Shown here one piece after another: positions 1 through 22,219 of a stretch of DNA of 64,000 bases. The stretch's first letter is position 1. Every line of letters begins with the position of its first letter. This DNA comes from Oncomelania hupensis (lineage: Eukaryota; Mollusca; Gastropoda; Littorinimorpha; Pomatiopsidae), in assembly GCA_036898135.1 (NCBI GenBank), contig CM072513.1, positions 11,630,102-11,694,101 on the forward strand, read 5' to 3'. Under the pieces are notes generated by a model. The model did not search any database and was not told the origin of the DNA. It worked only from the letters and a program-made list of their open reading frames with translations. Position numbers and translations under genes: made by a program.

Positions 1-221
1 GGTTTTTTAAATGTTAAAGGTTTAACCAAACCCCTTTTGCGTACTTACAGTACAGGTATATGTAAATCATAAGTGACAGACGAGTGTAAGGACCGCATGA
101 CGTGGTCTCGTTCGGGTCGACTTGAATTCGTCTATTCTCACTTCTTTTTTTTTTTTCAATGGGAATACCACAAGGTTTACTTTCTCGTATGATCAGGTAT
201 TGTGCTAGAGACATTGACTAC

Positions 222-6919
<6,698 letters not shown>

Positions 6920-6961
6920 GGTAGAGAAGTTGGTGAACAGTTCACACTTTGTATGTGAGAC

Positions 6962-7767
6962 CTGTGATTACAGGCCCAACAGACAGATGAGGCTTACTAC
7001 TTTCAGAAAAGAAAAAAAAATAACCACATTTAATTCTGCAGACTGATAATTTTTGTCATTCTTTTACAACTTCTGCTCTATATTCACGTTTGACATGGTG
7101 AACACTGTTATCAAGCCCGAAGCCTAATCCAACAGATTCTTTTCAGCCATTTGATCATCCATACAGTTTCTTACGCAAACTAACACATGCCGCATTCACA
7201 GTACTACAGTAAGAACCAGTCATTGCATGTAACCTATATAGTTACGCCAGATCTCAAGATGTTGCGCGGTGTGACGACAATCAAAAATTGAGTCCAGAAT
7301 GTCTTTCAGAACTGAAATAATTCCATTTGAGGCAATACAGATGTGCTGTATATTGTATTAAAAAAATGCTATACGGTTTCAAAATTAAATTCAACCATCA
7401 TGTTTGTGCGTGCTATACATTTGTCTGCGTGTAACAACACCCACTGTAAGAAACACCTTCGAACAGGCAGATAGACTCATAGTCTGACTGGTGTAGAACT
7501 ATTAGTAGCTAAATATACTGAATCCAAAGAAAAGCTTTCCACCACTCATCCTGAAAGGCTACAATCACTGCCAACATAGCACACGGGCAAAATGTACTGC
7601 TAAACACTATAGGTTGACGTCCACATACAAAATCACGACGATGACGATTAAGGATACCACGACGATGATGATTAAGGAGACGACGACGACGAAGAAGAAG
7701 AAGAAGAAGAAGAAGAAGAAGAAGAAGAAGAAGAAGAAGAAGAAGAAGAAGAAGAAGAAAGAAAGAA

Positions 7768-7815
<48 letters not shown>

Positions 7816-8294
7816 AAAACGGAAAGACGGAACGAAGAAAAGAAAAAAGAAGAAAAACAGAAAGAATAAGAAGAACAATAACAAGATCAACAACAACAAT
7901 CACAAAACACCAACGAAAACAACGAGGAGAAGAAGACGAACAAGAGGAAGAGCAAGAAGAAGATAGAGAAAAATGAAGAATCATACACAGTCCCATTCAC
8001 AATATCAGGTCCAAGTAACAAAGAAAAAAAAATCCACATCTATAACTTGCACAACTACACGGCACAAAATGTCCGACCACCACCACAGTGTCGCTCAGGT
8101 AAATGAAGTCTGCTGATGCTGATGCTGCCGCTGGCGAACCCTGGGGACGCGGGGCCATTATCACATTATCACCATCATTAGTATCTTGTGCACTGTCTGT
8201 ATGTCGTTCTCTCTGTCTCTTTTCATCTGCTTTATACGTCCGTCTGTCTGTCCTTCACACACACACCCACACATACACGCACACACACAACCGT
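6962..8294. other. Non-coding stretch upstream of the TRPC exons
   Basis: No exon-like sequence recognised apart from the GAA array at 7680-7815. A 5' untranslated exon or promoter of the TRPC gene could lie here, but no specific signal was identified. Confidence 0.4.
7680..7815. repeat. (GAA)n and (GAAA)n microsatellite
   Basis: About 24 GAA triplets followed by about 15 GAAA units. Long apparent reading frames on both strands here are purely low-complexity. Confidence 0.95.
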
Positions 8295-8552
8295 GTAGAA
8301 ACGCCGTTGTGATGACTTTCATGAAACTCTACATATGTTACTTTGACATTTTTACAAATTTGTCCATTTTTTTGAAGCTAACTCTAACCCTAACCCTAAA
8401 CCAAACCCTAACCCAAACCCTTAACCTAACCCTAAGCCTAACACAGCCCTAACCCTAACGGAACACTGTTTTGACGTCAAAATAACGGGGTCCGTCAAAA
8501 GAAAGTACGTAGAGGTTTAATTAAGTGTATGTCAGAATAAAGGCGTTTCTAC
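8295..8552. mobile_element. MITE-like element with an internal telomere-like array
   Basis: Bounded by perfect 11 bp inverted repeats, GTAGAAACGCC at 8295-8305 and GGCGTTTCTAC at 8542-8552. Inside, 8388-8459 is a degenerate array of TAACCC units. No coding capacity. The superfamily is not assigned and no clear TSD was found. Confidence 0.6.
8388..8459. repeat. Interstitial telomere-like (TAACCC)n array
   Basis: About twelve units of the animal telomere hexamer with substitutions (CTAACCCTAACCCTAAACC and similar). It lies inside an inverted-repeat-bounded element and far from any chromosome end visible here. Confidence 0.85.
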
Positions 8553-9325
8553 CTAGCCACACAAACACACACACATCCTCTCTCTCTTTCTCTGTCTCTC
8601 ACTCTCTTACTCGTTCACTCATGATCTCCCCCATTCTCCCTCTTTCTCTCTCATCGATTTCCTATAAACAGATCACCCGTAAAGACCCCAGTGTTATTCT
8701 GGTCCTGCGAGGACCTAGGTCCTGCGACCCTGGTGTCATCATTCCGTGAGCAAACATGAACAAAGAAACATGCACCCAACAATCATTAATGTATAGATTT
8801 CCACAAGTGTCTCCATTTCTCATTGGTCAAGTAGCGTGTGACGAAAAACTGATATTCCACGGCAGTTGACCAATCACAGATGAAGATGTTTCTAGCCAAG
8901 CGTGAAATATAAAATTTCTAAGAATACAGGAACTACGGTAACCTATTTACCAATTGCAATCTGTTGTGCCTTGTTCTGCAAATTAATGAAATAACAAGCG
9001 GTCTTATGATATTTTCTAAGAAGTGCTAAAATAGCGAAATCTTATTCCAAAACCATTATGAATTAACACAAACTAAAGCAACAATTATCTTAAGGAAGCG
9101 CGAGTCAAAAGAATTCATTGACAGACTGAATCAGCGAAAGAAACTGGCATTGTGTTTTTTCTTTGGCTGACTACATTGTTTAACAAAGCGGAAACGGATC
9201 AATAAAATAAAACTGGCATGGTTTTTCGCGGGACAAATTTGCTTGAAGACATCTGTCATGTGTCCACGTTCTGATGTTGGTGTTTTTTTTTTACTCGTAT
9301 GTGTGCATGCGTGCATGTGTGTGTG

Positions 9326-9365
<40 letters not shown>

Positions 9366-9820
9366 CATGGCTGGGGTGGAGGAAGGGTGGATGGGTGTGT
9401 ACTCGTGCGTTTGTGTTTGCGTGCGTGCTGAATAAATATGAAGAAAAGCTTCTGATTTATGAAGTATATTTGGCTGTGCAAGTACATGACATTATTGGAA
9501 AGCAATTTGTAAAGTGATCGTTCATGCACATCTTTCTCCTCTAGTCTAATTTCTATTCCCTTTTTTTTGGTCCACAATTGGAAAAATCGATAGATAAATG
9601 TTATTCGCATCTTAGTCGTGGAAAATAAAAAATTTTCACATTTTGATCGGACAATAATGTACTGACGAGTAAAGCGCACTCGTGAATATTTATAGCCCGA
9701 TAAGGATGTGACCATTTGAACACTTAACAATAGAACTAACCTGTAAAACAGAAAACTCGTTCGCTGTCCGTTTGTCTGTCTTTCTGTCTATCTGTTTTTC
9801 TCTGTCTCTCTGTCGCACAC
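8553..9820. other. Non-coding stretch with a TG array
   Basis: Contains a (TG)n array at about 9315-9365. The 199-codon minus-strand frame crossing that array (9131-9730) has no recognisable domain and is best read as chance. Nothing else seen. Confidence 0.4.
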
Positions 9821-9822
9821 AG

Positions 9823-10126
9823 TCCCCCGTTGTGGTGGCGGGGGTTTCAGTATAAAATAGTATCCCCACTTTCTGGAAATGTTGTGCTTTAAATTTCCAC
9901 TGTCGTTTTCCATTATCTGTTTTTTCATTCTTGCTCTGTTCTATCAATCTACTATAGACTAGTATCTTCTTCTTCACTAGACCAGTCACCTACCTTTTTT
10001 TTGCTTGAAAACTCTTCCGGGACAAAACTCTTCATTTGTGTGTGTGAGGTCTGTTGGATCAGCTTAGAAATATTGGACGCTTTCTGCCGGGTGGTCACTG
10101 GGGCTTCCTATGATGTTATTATTTAG
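9823..10126 (+). repeat. SINE-like family A, 5' half
   Basis: Shows the family 5' start (CCCCCGTTGTGGTGGCGGGG), the TATCCCCACTTTCTGGAAAT block and the GATGTTATTATTTAGCA block, then stops. The 3' part and tail are missing. Confidence 0.8.
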
Positions 10127-10384
10127 CACACAGTATATTCATTTACTCGTTGCAAAGGAAACGGTCTTTTTTTTTTTAAATACGAACATAGACATTAATC
10201 ACAAGTATCCGACCTGCACCACGTTTTCGCAACACAGAGGACTACTCGACGACAAAGTAGCTTAACGTGATATATAATTATCATAAAGTGGTTGCTGCAG
10301 AAGTGGTGTTGTTGGTGGTGGTAGCAGTATGGCGCGATAGCAATGGCGGTGGTGGTGGTGGTGGTGGTGGTGGTGATTATAGTC

Positions 10385-10888
10385 GATAGTTAGTTATTCA
10401 TTGTTTACTCATTGCAAAAAGGCGAATCAGGACAACAAAATCAAGACCACAACTTGGCTGAAAGAGGACTCACCTCTGATCCGCATAAAAGATCTTCTCA
10501 AACACCTCAGTGGTAGCACTGAAGGCACTCCGTCATCCGGGGACGCTGAGGCTATACTCTTATTTATCGAACCCCGTGTACAAAAACAAATATATATATA
10601 TATATATATATGCATGCCTACATTGCTAACTAATAATATCATAGGAAGACTTAGTGACCATTTGGCAGAAAGCGTCCAAGATTCCCAAGCTGATACAACA
10701 GACCTCACACACAAATGAGGAGTTTTGTCCCGGAAGAGTTTTCAAGAAAAAAGTTTGATTGACAGAACAGAGTAGGAGTGAGAAAGAACAAATGAGAAAG
10801 ACAGCGGCAGTGGGAATTGAAAGCACTAAATCTCCAGAAAGTGGGGATACTATTTATACAGAAACCCCCGGCACTCTCAAGGAGGAGG
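10385..10888 (-). repeat. SINE-like family A/B copy, reverse orientation
   Basis: Nearly full copy. Its 3' end is the variant tail block with AATCAGGAC and CACAACTTGGCTGAAAGAGG. A (TA)n expansion interrupts it at about 10590-10610. Its 5' end is at about 10880, next to a GT/GGT-rich tract. Confidence 0.8.
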
Positions 10889-11031
10889 GGGTGGGGGGAT
10901 GATAGTAGATGGTGGTGGTGATGCTAGTAGATGGTGGGGATGGTGGTGGAGGTGGTGATGTTAGTATTAGGAGTGGATGGAGATAGTGGTGGCGTGGCGT
11001 TAAGGAGAGGTTTTGATGGTAGTAGGAAGGC

Positions 11032-11154
11032 ACAGGCGCTTGTATTTGGACATGCGAGCGCCTATGCCTGTGACGCGTCTCCTTCTGGGTATCTAACTAG
11101 TAGGGAAATACGGCAGAGGCTCATGCGCTCGCGTGTCCAGATACAAGAACCTGT
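11032..11154. repeat. Foldback element
   Basis: Imperfect inverted repeats of about 32 bp: one arm at 11032-11063 with TTGGACATGCGAGCGCC, the other at 11123-11154 with GCGCTCGCGTGTCCAG. A related single arm (CTGGATACGCGAGCGTC) occurs at about 24541. Confidence 0.55.
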
Positions 11155-11951
11155 ATAGGAGGGGTGATGTTTAGAGAGGGTAGTAGACTCACTCAACGCG
11201 CACGCGTTTACAACATTTAGAGTTGGCTTTCCAACTCACAAGAAAGCATTTTAAGTCAAATACCCAATACATAAAAATAATGATTTAAACAAAAAATCGG
11301 CTACGTTGTATATATTTATTTTCTTTGATCTCGTATTCTGGTATAAGCTTATATGCAAAATCCCACTGCACGCAACGGCCATCTTGATGAAAGAATTGTC
11401 TTGACCAGTAATTTTCTGTGCTGCATAATTAGCTCCCTAGGGGTTTTTTTAGACGCCATCGTGGACATCACTGAACTGTGCCACAGGCGCTAGCAGTTTA
11501 CACACAGCCGTAAAGTATACAAACTTTCACAGTCATTCCCACACGTATAGTAGATCACGCAGCACAGCGCCTGTGCTATGGCTAACCAGCCCACTGTGGG
11601 GAACAATGCAATCGGGTGGTTTAAACCTTGGTGATTTCCATTAAGCTTCATGGACAACTAGAAAGGACCTTCAAACTTGGCGGTGTGTTTCTTTATTCCT
11701 TTTCATATTTTATTTTCGTATTGCATTTTTATTTATTTTTTGTTTTTTATTTATTTTATTTTATTTTAAATTAATTTTTGCACATTATTTTATTTCATTT
11801 TATTTTTAATGTAATGTAAATTTTAAAAAAAAATTTAGTTTCCTGATTTTTTTTTGTATTTTTTAATTTTATTTTATTTTAATTATACGCTTATCGTAAA
11901 GATGTTTGACTGAATAATGTAGACTAACAAACTCTTGTTTGATCATCGTAC
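11155..11951. other. Non-coding stretch, T-rich at its right end
   Basis: No gene seen. 11690-11880 is an AT-rich stretch built of TTTTATTT-type words. Confidence 0.35.
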
Positions 11952-11964
11952 AATATAACGACTA

Positions 11965-12545
11965 CATTACTTTACATTACATAATTGTTGCTTTAGGTCC
12001 AGCGGACTCTTTCGAGCCAAATCAGGACCGGACAACCCCCAATCCGCATAAAAGATCTGCTGAAACAACCCTAGTGGGAAAACTGAATGCCCTCCACCAG
12101 CCAGTCACTTTACAATAAAGATATCCCACGCAGGGGACGCTGAGGCTGCACTCTAATTTATCGAACCCCCGTTTACAAAAACAAAATAGAATACAAACAT
12201 CATTATAAATTATCAACAAAACACATACATATAAAATGCCTACATTGCTAAATAATAACATCATAGGAAGCCCTAGTGACCACCTGGCAGAAAGCGTCCA
12301 ATATTCCCAAGCTGATCCAACAGACCTCGTACACAAACAAGGAGTCTTGTCCCGGAAGAGTTTTCAAGAATAAAGGTAGGTGACTGGTCTAGCGAAGAAG
12401 AAGATAGTATAGCAGATTGATAGAACAGAGCAGGACTGAGAAAGAGCAAATGAGAAAGACAGCGACAGTGGGAATTTAAAGCACTAAATTTCCAGAAAGT
12501 GGGGATACTATTTATACTGAAACCCCTGGCACCCCAACGGGGGTA
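11965..12545 (-). repeat. SINE-like family A, full-length copy with 13 bp TSD
   Basis: Reverse-orientation copy flanked by the 13 bp direct repeat AATATAACGACTA (11952-11964 and 12546-12558). The tail on the element's sense strand is the ATGTA-type repeat. Together with the 3110 copy it fixes both ends of the element. Confidence 0.85.
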
Positions 12546-12836
12546 AATATAACGACTAAAGGGTTGAGAGCAAAGGCACCACACTCGCTTTAATGTTTGG
12601 AAATTACGTACAAAACTCCGTTTCCCAAAGCTTTTAAATTATAACTTACACCACAGTCAAAACATGCCGAAGCGAGTAATTTACGACGGAAGAAATTTTT
12701 AACATAAATTAAATCGTTTTTAAGCTCAAGATCACCAGAAGGCTGTAAATTAATTTTATAAATCGCGCAGTGCAATGGTTGCAATAGTATGAGGAGATAA
12801 ATAATAATTTTAAAAAAAGGTTATTATTGCACAGTG

Positions 12837-12837
<1 letters not shown>

Positions 12838-12920
<83 letters not shown>

Positions 12921-12930
12921 GGGGGGGGGC
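12838..12930. repeat. (GA)n microsatellite
   Basis: About 40 GA units ending in a G-run. Confidence 0.97.
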
Positions 12931-12995
12931 GGTAAAAGTCTAGAGATTTGTAGAAAGAGAGAGCAGTTCTGACGGCCTACTAGCGCCAAAACCTG

Positions 12996-13090
12996 ATAAT
13001 TACCAATTTCATGAGATAATTACCAATATCATGAGATAATTACCAATATCATGAGATAATTACAAATATCATGAGATAATTACAAATATC
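12996..13090. repeat. 20 bp tandem repeat, about five copies
   Basis: Unit ATAATTACCAATATCATGAG with single-base differences between copies; a small minisatellite. Confidence 0.9.
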
Positions 13091-13577
13091 CCCTATACAG
13101 TTCCGAACACCGGATCATCATGTAGAAAAGGGAAGTAATAACTCGGTATTCCTAATGACGATTTTCCGTCAGAGTTGGCAATATGGCAACGACTTCTATT
13201 TTGACGGTAAGGTGAACGTCTTTGTGCAATACCTTCAAAGGATGAGGCCAGTGTGATACTGTACATTTGACGGTAACATTGGAAACATCGAGTTCTTAGT
13301 CCAGAGAGAGAGGTCTGCTGAGTCGTTTTCAGTCAACACCGTATTTCGTCCATCGTCGATTGTCCGTGAGCATCCACATTCTGTCAGCCGCACTCTCAAA
13401 CTAGCTGCTGTAATGTGTGGCGTATCAGTTACATGTTAAACTGAGGGAAGGAATGGAACGAGGGGGAAAAAGGCAATGAAAAAACAACGAATAGATTTTT
13501 TAAAAAGAGATATGGGGAGGGGGGGGGGAAATAAAAAAAAATAAAAAAAGACTGGAGGCAGAGGACGAAGAAGAGGA

Positions 13578-13865
13578 GGAGGAGGAGAGAGAGAGACAGA
13601 GAGACAGAGAGAGAGACAGGCAGACAGACAGACAGAGAGAGACAGACAGAGAGAGATAGAGAGAGAGACAGAGAGACAGACAGACAGACAGAGAGAGACA
13701 GACAGAGAGAGATAGAGAGAGAGACAGAGAGAAACAGACAGAGAGACAGAGAGAGAGGCAGAGAGAGAGACAGAGAGAGAGAAAGAGAGAGACAGACAAA
13801 GACAGAGAGACAGAGACAGAGAGAGACAGAGGCAGAGAGAGACAGAGGGAGACAGAGAGAGACAA
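13578..13865. repeat. Degenerate (GACA)/(GAGA) repeat
   Basis: Nearly 290 bp built from GACA and GAGA words. It yields three overlapping minus-strand frames rich in Ser, Leu and Cys that are artefacts of the repeat. Confidence 0.95.
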
Positions 13866-13869
13866 AAGC

Positions 13870-16080
13870 AAAGGATGAAAAAAACAAATGATGAGGAAAT
13901 TGGATAAAATTTCGAGCCATCCAATTTACAGTTATCCGAAAATCAATGGCGGTAGGATGAGTTCCGGATAGTTTTGATTCCACCCGCTGGGACGAGATTG
14001 TATGGCATTATGAATTTTTCACAAGACAAAGATCGTTTTCGGTGACAAGAATTGCTGTCAATGACAGGAATAAAAACAATTTCCCTCAGTGCATCATCCA
14101 CATAATCCTCCCATCCGATTTCGAACAGTCCACAGTTGATGTTTATTCTAAATAAATAGCTATGTACAGTCAGTCATTGGTGAATCGAGGTGTGTGTGTG
14201 TGAAGTGTGGGAGTGCGCGTGTTTTTGTGAAGGGGAGAGTAAGGGTGTGTATGTGTGTGTGTGGAGGGAGGAGGGTAAGGGTAAGGGTAGGAGGGTCGGT
14301 ATGTGTGTGTGGAGGGGTGGGTGGGATGGAAGGGGTCTTTGCATTCAACGTGTCGAGAAAAACCCAGTACACACCGGAGCGTGAAGATTGTGCGCTAACA
14401 CGCTGCAGATGAATGTCTCTGCATGGTTCCAAGCCCCGAGGCAGATCGTCAGCCTCAATTAGCGCCTTGAGCAGCTGCGTGATCTGGAAAGTGCGCTATA
14501 CAAATTATGAGCAGTTGTATTCGAACAGTATCGCTCGCAATACAATGTAAAATAAGTAATTGCGTTTGCAAGCGTTTGCCACTTTGCTGGTTCTTGGAAA
14601 CGATTAAGGCTTATGATATAAATATATGTGGGCGATAATTGTACGGGTAATTTGCAGCTGTGATAAATGGGTATGAATTTATGGACCGTTCTTTCTCTGC
14701 TCGCCTAGTTCTGGTAGAATTGTTCTTTTGTTTAAAACTCTATATCTGTCTGTCTGTCTCTTGTAAAGGTACAGATTTACAATCTACAGTAGTGGCTTTA
14801 TCTCCCGTAACGAGTGAGTAAACATCATCCCAGGGACAAAATCAAAATCGATCGCTTGGGCGCGCGTGATTTTTTCAGACGCTAGTGAATGCCACAAGCA
14901 GATTTGACCCACGTAGAATCTCGCCGCCGCCCAGCGCTTCCACAATAACATGAATAGGCTGCAAGTCCCAGGCACAGTAGTAGGTGGCACGAGGGCCTAT
15001 AGTGGGTCAAGGCTCATTCTACAGGCGTTTCTAGGTGGTGCTGAAACAAACGTCGGCACACCCCATCCACTCAGCTGTGAACGGGTACCTGATTCTTTTG
15101 AGAACCTTGGATAAAAGATAGCCGCAAGCGAGATGAGATGATCACTGCTCTCACAAAGCTGGCCCTGCTCAAAGTTAGGACCTTACAGAACCTTTCTCCA
15201 TTAGCATAGGTAGGTTACAGAAAAGCTGTTGCCTTCATCTTGCCTTATGTATTGTTAACATAATTAATGAATGCTACTGTTAATCTTTCATTTTTTTAAG
15301 AGGTCGTAAGACCTCATTGTAACAGATCCTTTCCAAATTCACAATCAGCGTTGCCCCAGTTAGGGGAAAAATACTAAGCAACAAAATACAACTTTCAAAA
15401 GTACGATTTAATGCCTATAGTCTTACGACCTGTTTTAAACGATGACAACGTCATTGTTCAGAAAATCGTCTTTTTCATAGCGAAAAGTAAGAGTGCTCCA
15501 TGGCGTATTATTCGTCCATTGCTTGACACCATTCTACGTGGGGACAAGACTTACGCAGCGCTGTGACAAAAAGTGAAAAGCGAAAAGCCCACGTGGGAAT
15601 TCAGCCCACCTGGTGGTAACCATAGCAACCTGTTGCACCACAGTTGTTATCAGTAGCTATCGTTACAGGCCGGTTTTAGCCCGAAATCACTGATTTTGAT
15701 GAAGGGTTTGAGTTATGGTTGCTAGACTGGGTGTCACTGGTGCACACGATAGACTAAATTAGAGGAGGAGGAGGAGAAGAAGAAAGACAGACAGACAAAG
15801 ACAGAGAGATAGACAGAGAGATTGAGAAAGACGCAAATACACATAATACGCCCCCACCCTCTCCCTTCCATCCTCTTCTCCCCCCCCTCACACACCCACA
15901 CACAAACACCCACACACAAATACACCTACACACACCCACGCACTCACACACACACAAACGATTGTGCAGTTTGTAGAGAAATTGATCGATTGGGAAAAAA
16001 CTGCATTCGTAACCGACTTCACGATTAACTTAAGAGTCAATACTGTCCACTGTTCGCGCTGTTTCAGTGTATGCACATAG
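13870..16080. other. Non-coding stretch with small repeats
   Basis: Holds G/T-rich DNA at 14190-14320, a short SINE tail at about 14440-14510 (GCGCCTTGAGCAGCTGC then GCGCTATACAAATTATG), and an inverted repeat at 15301-15431. The minus frame 14784-14990 has no recognisable domain. Confidence 0.35.
15301..15431. repeat. Short element with 12 bp terminal inverted repeats
   Basis: AGGTCGTAAGAC at 15301-15312 and GTCTTACGACCT at 15420-15431 are exact reverse complements. The left arm is itself part of a small hairpin (AGGTC GTAA GACCT). Confidence 0.5.
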
Positions 16081-16089
16081 TTTCGAAGT

Positions 16090-16275
16090 CCAACCGCCGT
16101 AGCTCAATTTTAGCGAGTTCGCCTGGCACACCGATGACCTAGGTTTGAATCCCGTGGTGACGCACCATAAAAGTGGACACTGTTCAGCCCTTCTTAGACG
16201 TATGATCGCTCTGGTGGTTCAATGTTGACCTAGGTTCCTACCAGATCGCCAGTGGTGGGTGTAGACTTTAAGAAG
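16090..16275 (+). repeat. tRNA-derived SINE head
   Basis: Contains a tRNA-like A box (TAGCTCAATTTTAGCGAG) and, about 35 bp later, a B box (GGTTTGAATCC), the internal polymerase III promoter layout. It does not preserve a full tRNA cloverleaf. Confidence 0.6.
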
Positions 16276-16389
16276 AGAGACAAAGACAGACAGAGAGACA
16301 GACAGACAGAGACATAGAGAAAGACGCAAATACACATAATACGCCCCCCACCCCCTCCCTCCTTCCTTATTACGTAATAACGCAACATT

Positions 16390-16720
16390 ATATGTTTCCT
16401 TCGGATGAGAGTATAAACCGAGGTCTAGTCTGTGCCGCATACATTCCATCATAACGGACTTTAAAGATCCTGACGCTCATGTCCTAGACGGGTGAGTGCC
16501 GGTGACAAGAACACACCCAGCATGCACCTAGGTCCTTCTCCCCCATCTCTGGCTGTTCAGGATTGTGCTTCGTTGTCCGGGCGTCAGACCATGCGCCCAA
16601 AGGCTGCGGGTGGGCGTCTCGGGCGGCTTGAGTTAGATCCTGTATCGGCCAGCGCCTTGAGCAGCTCTTGAGCTGGAAAAGCGCTATATAAGAACGATTA
16701 AATAAATAAATAAATAAACA
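16390..16720 (+). repeat. SINE, family C, with (AAAT)n tail
   Basis: Runs from TTCGGATGAGAGTATAAACC through CGTCAGACCATGCGCCC and TCCTGTATCGGCCAGCGCC to GCGCTATATAAGAACG and AAAT repeats. The 3' block also occurs near 5725, 14440, 19200, 26160 (reverse), 27570, 33400, 33890, 34090 and 41390 (reverse). A 33210-33490 copy shares the same full structure. Confidence 0.75.
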
Positions 16721-16869
16721 TTTAGTTTAATCTTATGGTTTTACTGGTGTTGCTGGTGATGTGTGTCAGTAGGCTTAAGTGTGTTGTTGTTGTTGTTGTT
16801 GTTACTTGGTTATTTTGACAGCTAGGTTTGGAAGAAGAGGTTGCTAATACCGAAGGCGCAAGAGCAAAC

Positions 16870-17070
16870 GTTTTAAATTTTAGATTGACTGCATCCAATA
16901 CCGTTATGGAAGGGAGGGAGGAAACCGGAGTACCCGGAGAAAACCCTCGGTGTCCTGAAAAGTCTTGTACCCAAGTCTCGAAAGTTCGTCGTACACGGGG
17001 TTCGATCCCGCGACCTTCGGAAACCAGCTTCCTATCAACTGTGCTGGCAGCCATCCCTGACATTACGCTT
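16870..17070. repeat. SINE-like repeat with a tRNA-type B box on the minus strand
   Basis: Contains ACCCGGAGAAAACCC and, read on the minus strand, GGATCGAACCCCG, which resembles a B box. Looks like an interspersed repeat, not a gene. Confidence 0.45.
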
Positions 17071-17248
17071 GAAATTTAGACTTTAGATTGTAAAAGATTT
17101 TGCGCAATTTTGAGCTCGCTCTCAAACGCATTCTTAAAAAAAAGAGTTTATTTTAAAGTGTTAAATTATTATGGCTGCAAATAGGTCTTTCACAATGTGG
17201 TCAGAATACAATTTATTTAAATGAAATAAATGTTTTATTCTTAATAAC

Positions 17249-17321
<73 letters not shown>
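17249..17321. repeat. (ATT)n microsatellite
   Basis: About 24 TTA triplets immediately before an RTE-type LINE remnant. Confidence 0.97.
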
Positions 17322-17322
<1 letters not shown>

Positions 17323-17330
17323 CAAAGCCT

Positions 17331-18328
17331 TGTTATGACAAGGCTACCAGTGAAGTCCTACACAACAGCGTCATCTGGAACCGGTTCAGAACAACCGGCC
17401 TGCATCAAAGATGTCTACTTTCTCCAACACTCCACAACATCTTCCTGGAGTGCATCATGTCAGAATAATCAGATGCAGATTGCAGATCACGAAGGCACAG
17501 TCAGCATAGGGGGTAGAGCAATCTCCAATATCCGTTTTGCGGATGACACTGATGGATAGGCTGGAAAAGAACAAGAACTTGAACAGCTGGTACAGAGGCT
17601 TGACACCACCTCTAGAGCCTTTGGAATGGAAATAAGTGAAATAGAAGACAAAAATGATGACCAACAACACCAATGGCATCAACGCGGACATCAAAGTCCC
17701 AGGCCTCAACACGGTGCATAGCTTTAAATATTTAGGAGCCTTTGTATCAGACAATGGGTCCCGACAGGAAGTCATCTCCAGGATTGCACAAACACACAAA
17801 CAACTGCTGCCCTGCCAAGTTTGAAGCCCATTTGGAAAGACAGGACCATCAGTCTAGACTCCGAGGTAAGGCTGCTGCGCTCCCTTGTCATCTCCATCTT
17901 CCTATACGCTTGCGAAACATGGACCCTCACAGCAGACCTACAACGAAGAATACAAAAGCATGGAGATTGAGTGCTGTAGAAGACTTCTGGGCATTTCCTA
18001 TAACCAGCACATCATCAACAACGAAGTCCAACAGACCATCACACAGCCATTGGACAACACGATGACATACTCACAGTGGTGAAGAAACGGAAACTCCGAT
18101 GGTATGGCCACGTCACCAGAGCATCAGGCCTTGCAAAGACCATCCTGCAAGGCACGGTGGGAGGAGGCAGAGGCAGAAAAAAAAGAGGTGGAAGGACAAG
18201 ATTCGAGACTGGACTGGCTTGAATCTGAGCGAATCTATAAGGTTAAGCTATAAGGGTTAAGCTATAAGGCTATAAGGGAAGATGGAGTACGCTGGTTAAA
18301 GGACTTTGGAGTTACGGGATAGGATAGG
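17331..18328 (+). pseudogene. RTE-type LINE, second half of RT to 3' end, degenerate
   Basis: Encodes in broken frames HEGTVSIGGRAISNIRFADD (the RT catalytic block), FGMEIS, FKYLGAFVSDNGS, LRSLVISIFLYACET and LRWYGHVTRASGLAKTIL, a typical order for RTE-like LINEs of molluscs. Multiple frameshifts and stops make it inactive. It ends with GGGATAGGATAGGAT, the repeat tail of this family, followed by a long ATT array. Confidence 0.85.
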
Positions 18329-18396
<68 letters not shown>

Positions 18397-18416
18397 CATT
18401 ATTATTATTATTATTA

Positions 18417-18502
<86 letters not shown>
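18329..18502. repeat. (ATT)n microsatellite
   Basis: About 58 triplets with two ATC interruptions, adjoining the tail of the RTE remnant. Confidence 0.97.
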
Positions 18503-18711
18503 TTAAAGCCTATAAGGACGCATAATTGTAAAAATCCTTTTTTTCTTTACAACTCAGTGAATGAAATTGATTATCTACATCTTGTTTAAATGTATATGTG
18601 CACCGTCCTCGCGAGCTGTCCCTAAAAAAAACAAAGAGGACATGAAAACCTCAACGAATTAAAAACAAAGTATTTGTGTGACCTGTGCCCATATTGTATT
18701 ACAGACTACGA

Positions 18712-18760
18712 TCCTCTACGACCTCCGAGATACGGGATAGGATAGGATAGGATAGGATAG
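18712..18760 (+). mobile_element. RTE-type LINE 3' tip
   Basis: About 50 bp matching the very 3' end of the copies at 17331-18328 and 58780-59234 (CTACGACCTCCGAGATACGG) followed by five GGATA units. An extreme 5' truncation, roughly 210 bp before the Kazal gene start codon. Confidence 0.75.
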
Positions 18761-18972
18761 TCTACAGGCATCGCAAAACAATCTACAATTTTTCGTTGTA
18801 ATGGTTTTTTTTCTTCTTCTACGAGTCGTGATTCAATGATAAGGCTTGTCCCCTGTTCTCCCCAGATAGCAACGCCGAGTGTCAAGGGGATTGGTCGCTT
18901 GTCTATTGTCTTTCAGAAGTTTTTTTTTTAAAGATTGACTGACATTTCTTCGCAGTATTGCTCAAGATAAAC

Positions 18973-22115
<3,143 letters not shown>

Positions 22116-22219
22116 CGTCAATGAGCGCTTGGCAATTCCCGCCAGACTCTCGACGCTTCCCCCCCCCCCTTTTTTTTCTCCTTAATGTTGTTTTTCTTTT
22201 GTAAGTAAATTAATAAATG

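Noticed and set aside
7607..7996. Lys/Glu-rich and Phe/Ser-rich frames on both strands
   Set aside because: Artefacts of GAA and GAAA arrays.
9131..9730. 199-codon minus-strand frame
   Set aside because: Spans a CA array, has no domain, and its ends show no splice or start context.
13429..13983. Overlapping minus-strand frames of 123-184 codons
   Set aside because: They are translations of a GACA/GAGA repeat and have no non-repetitive core.
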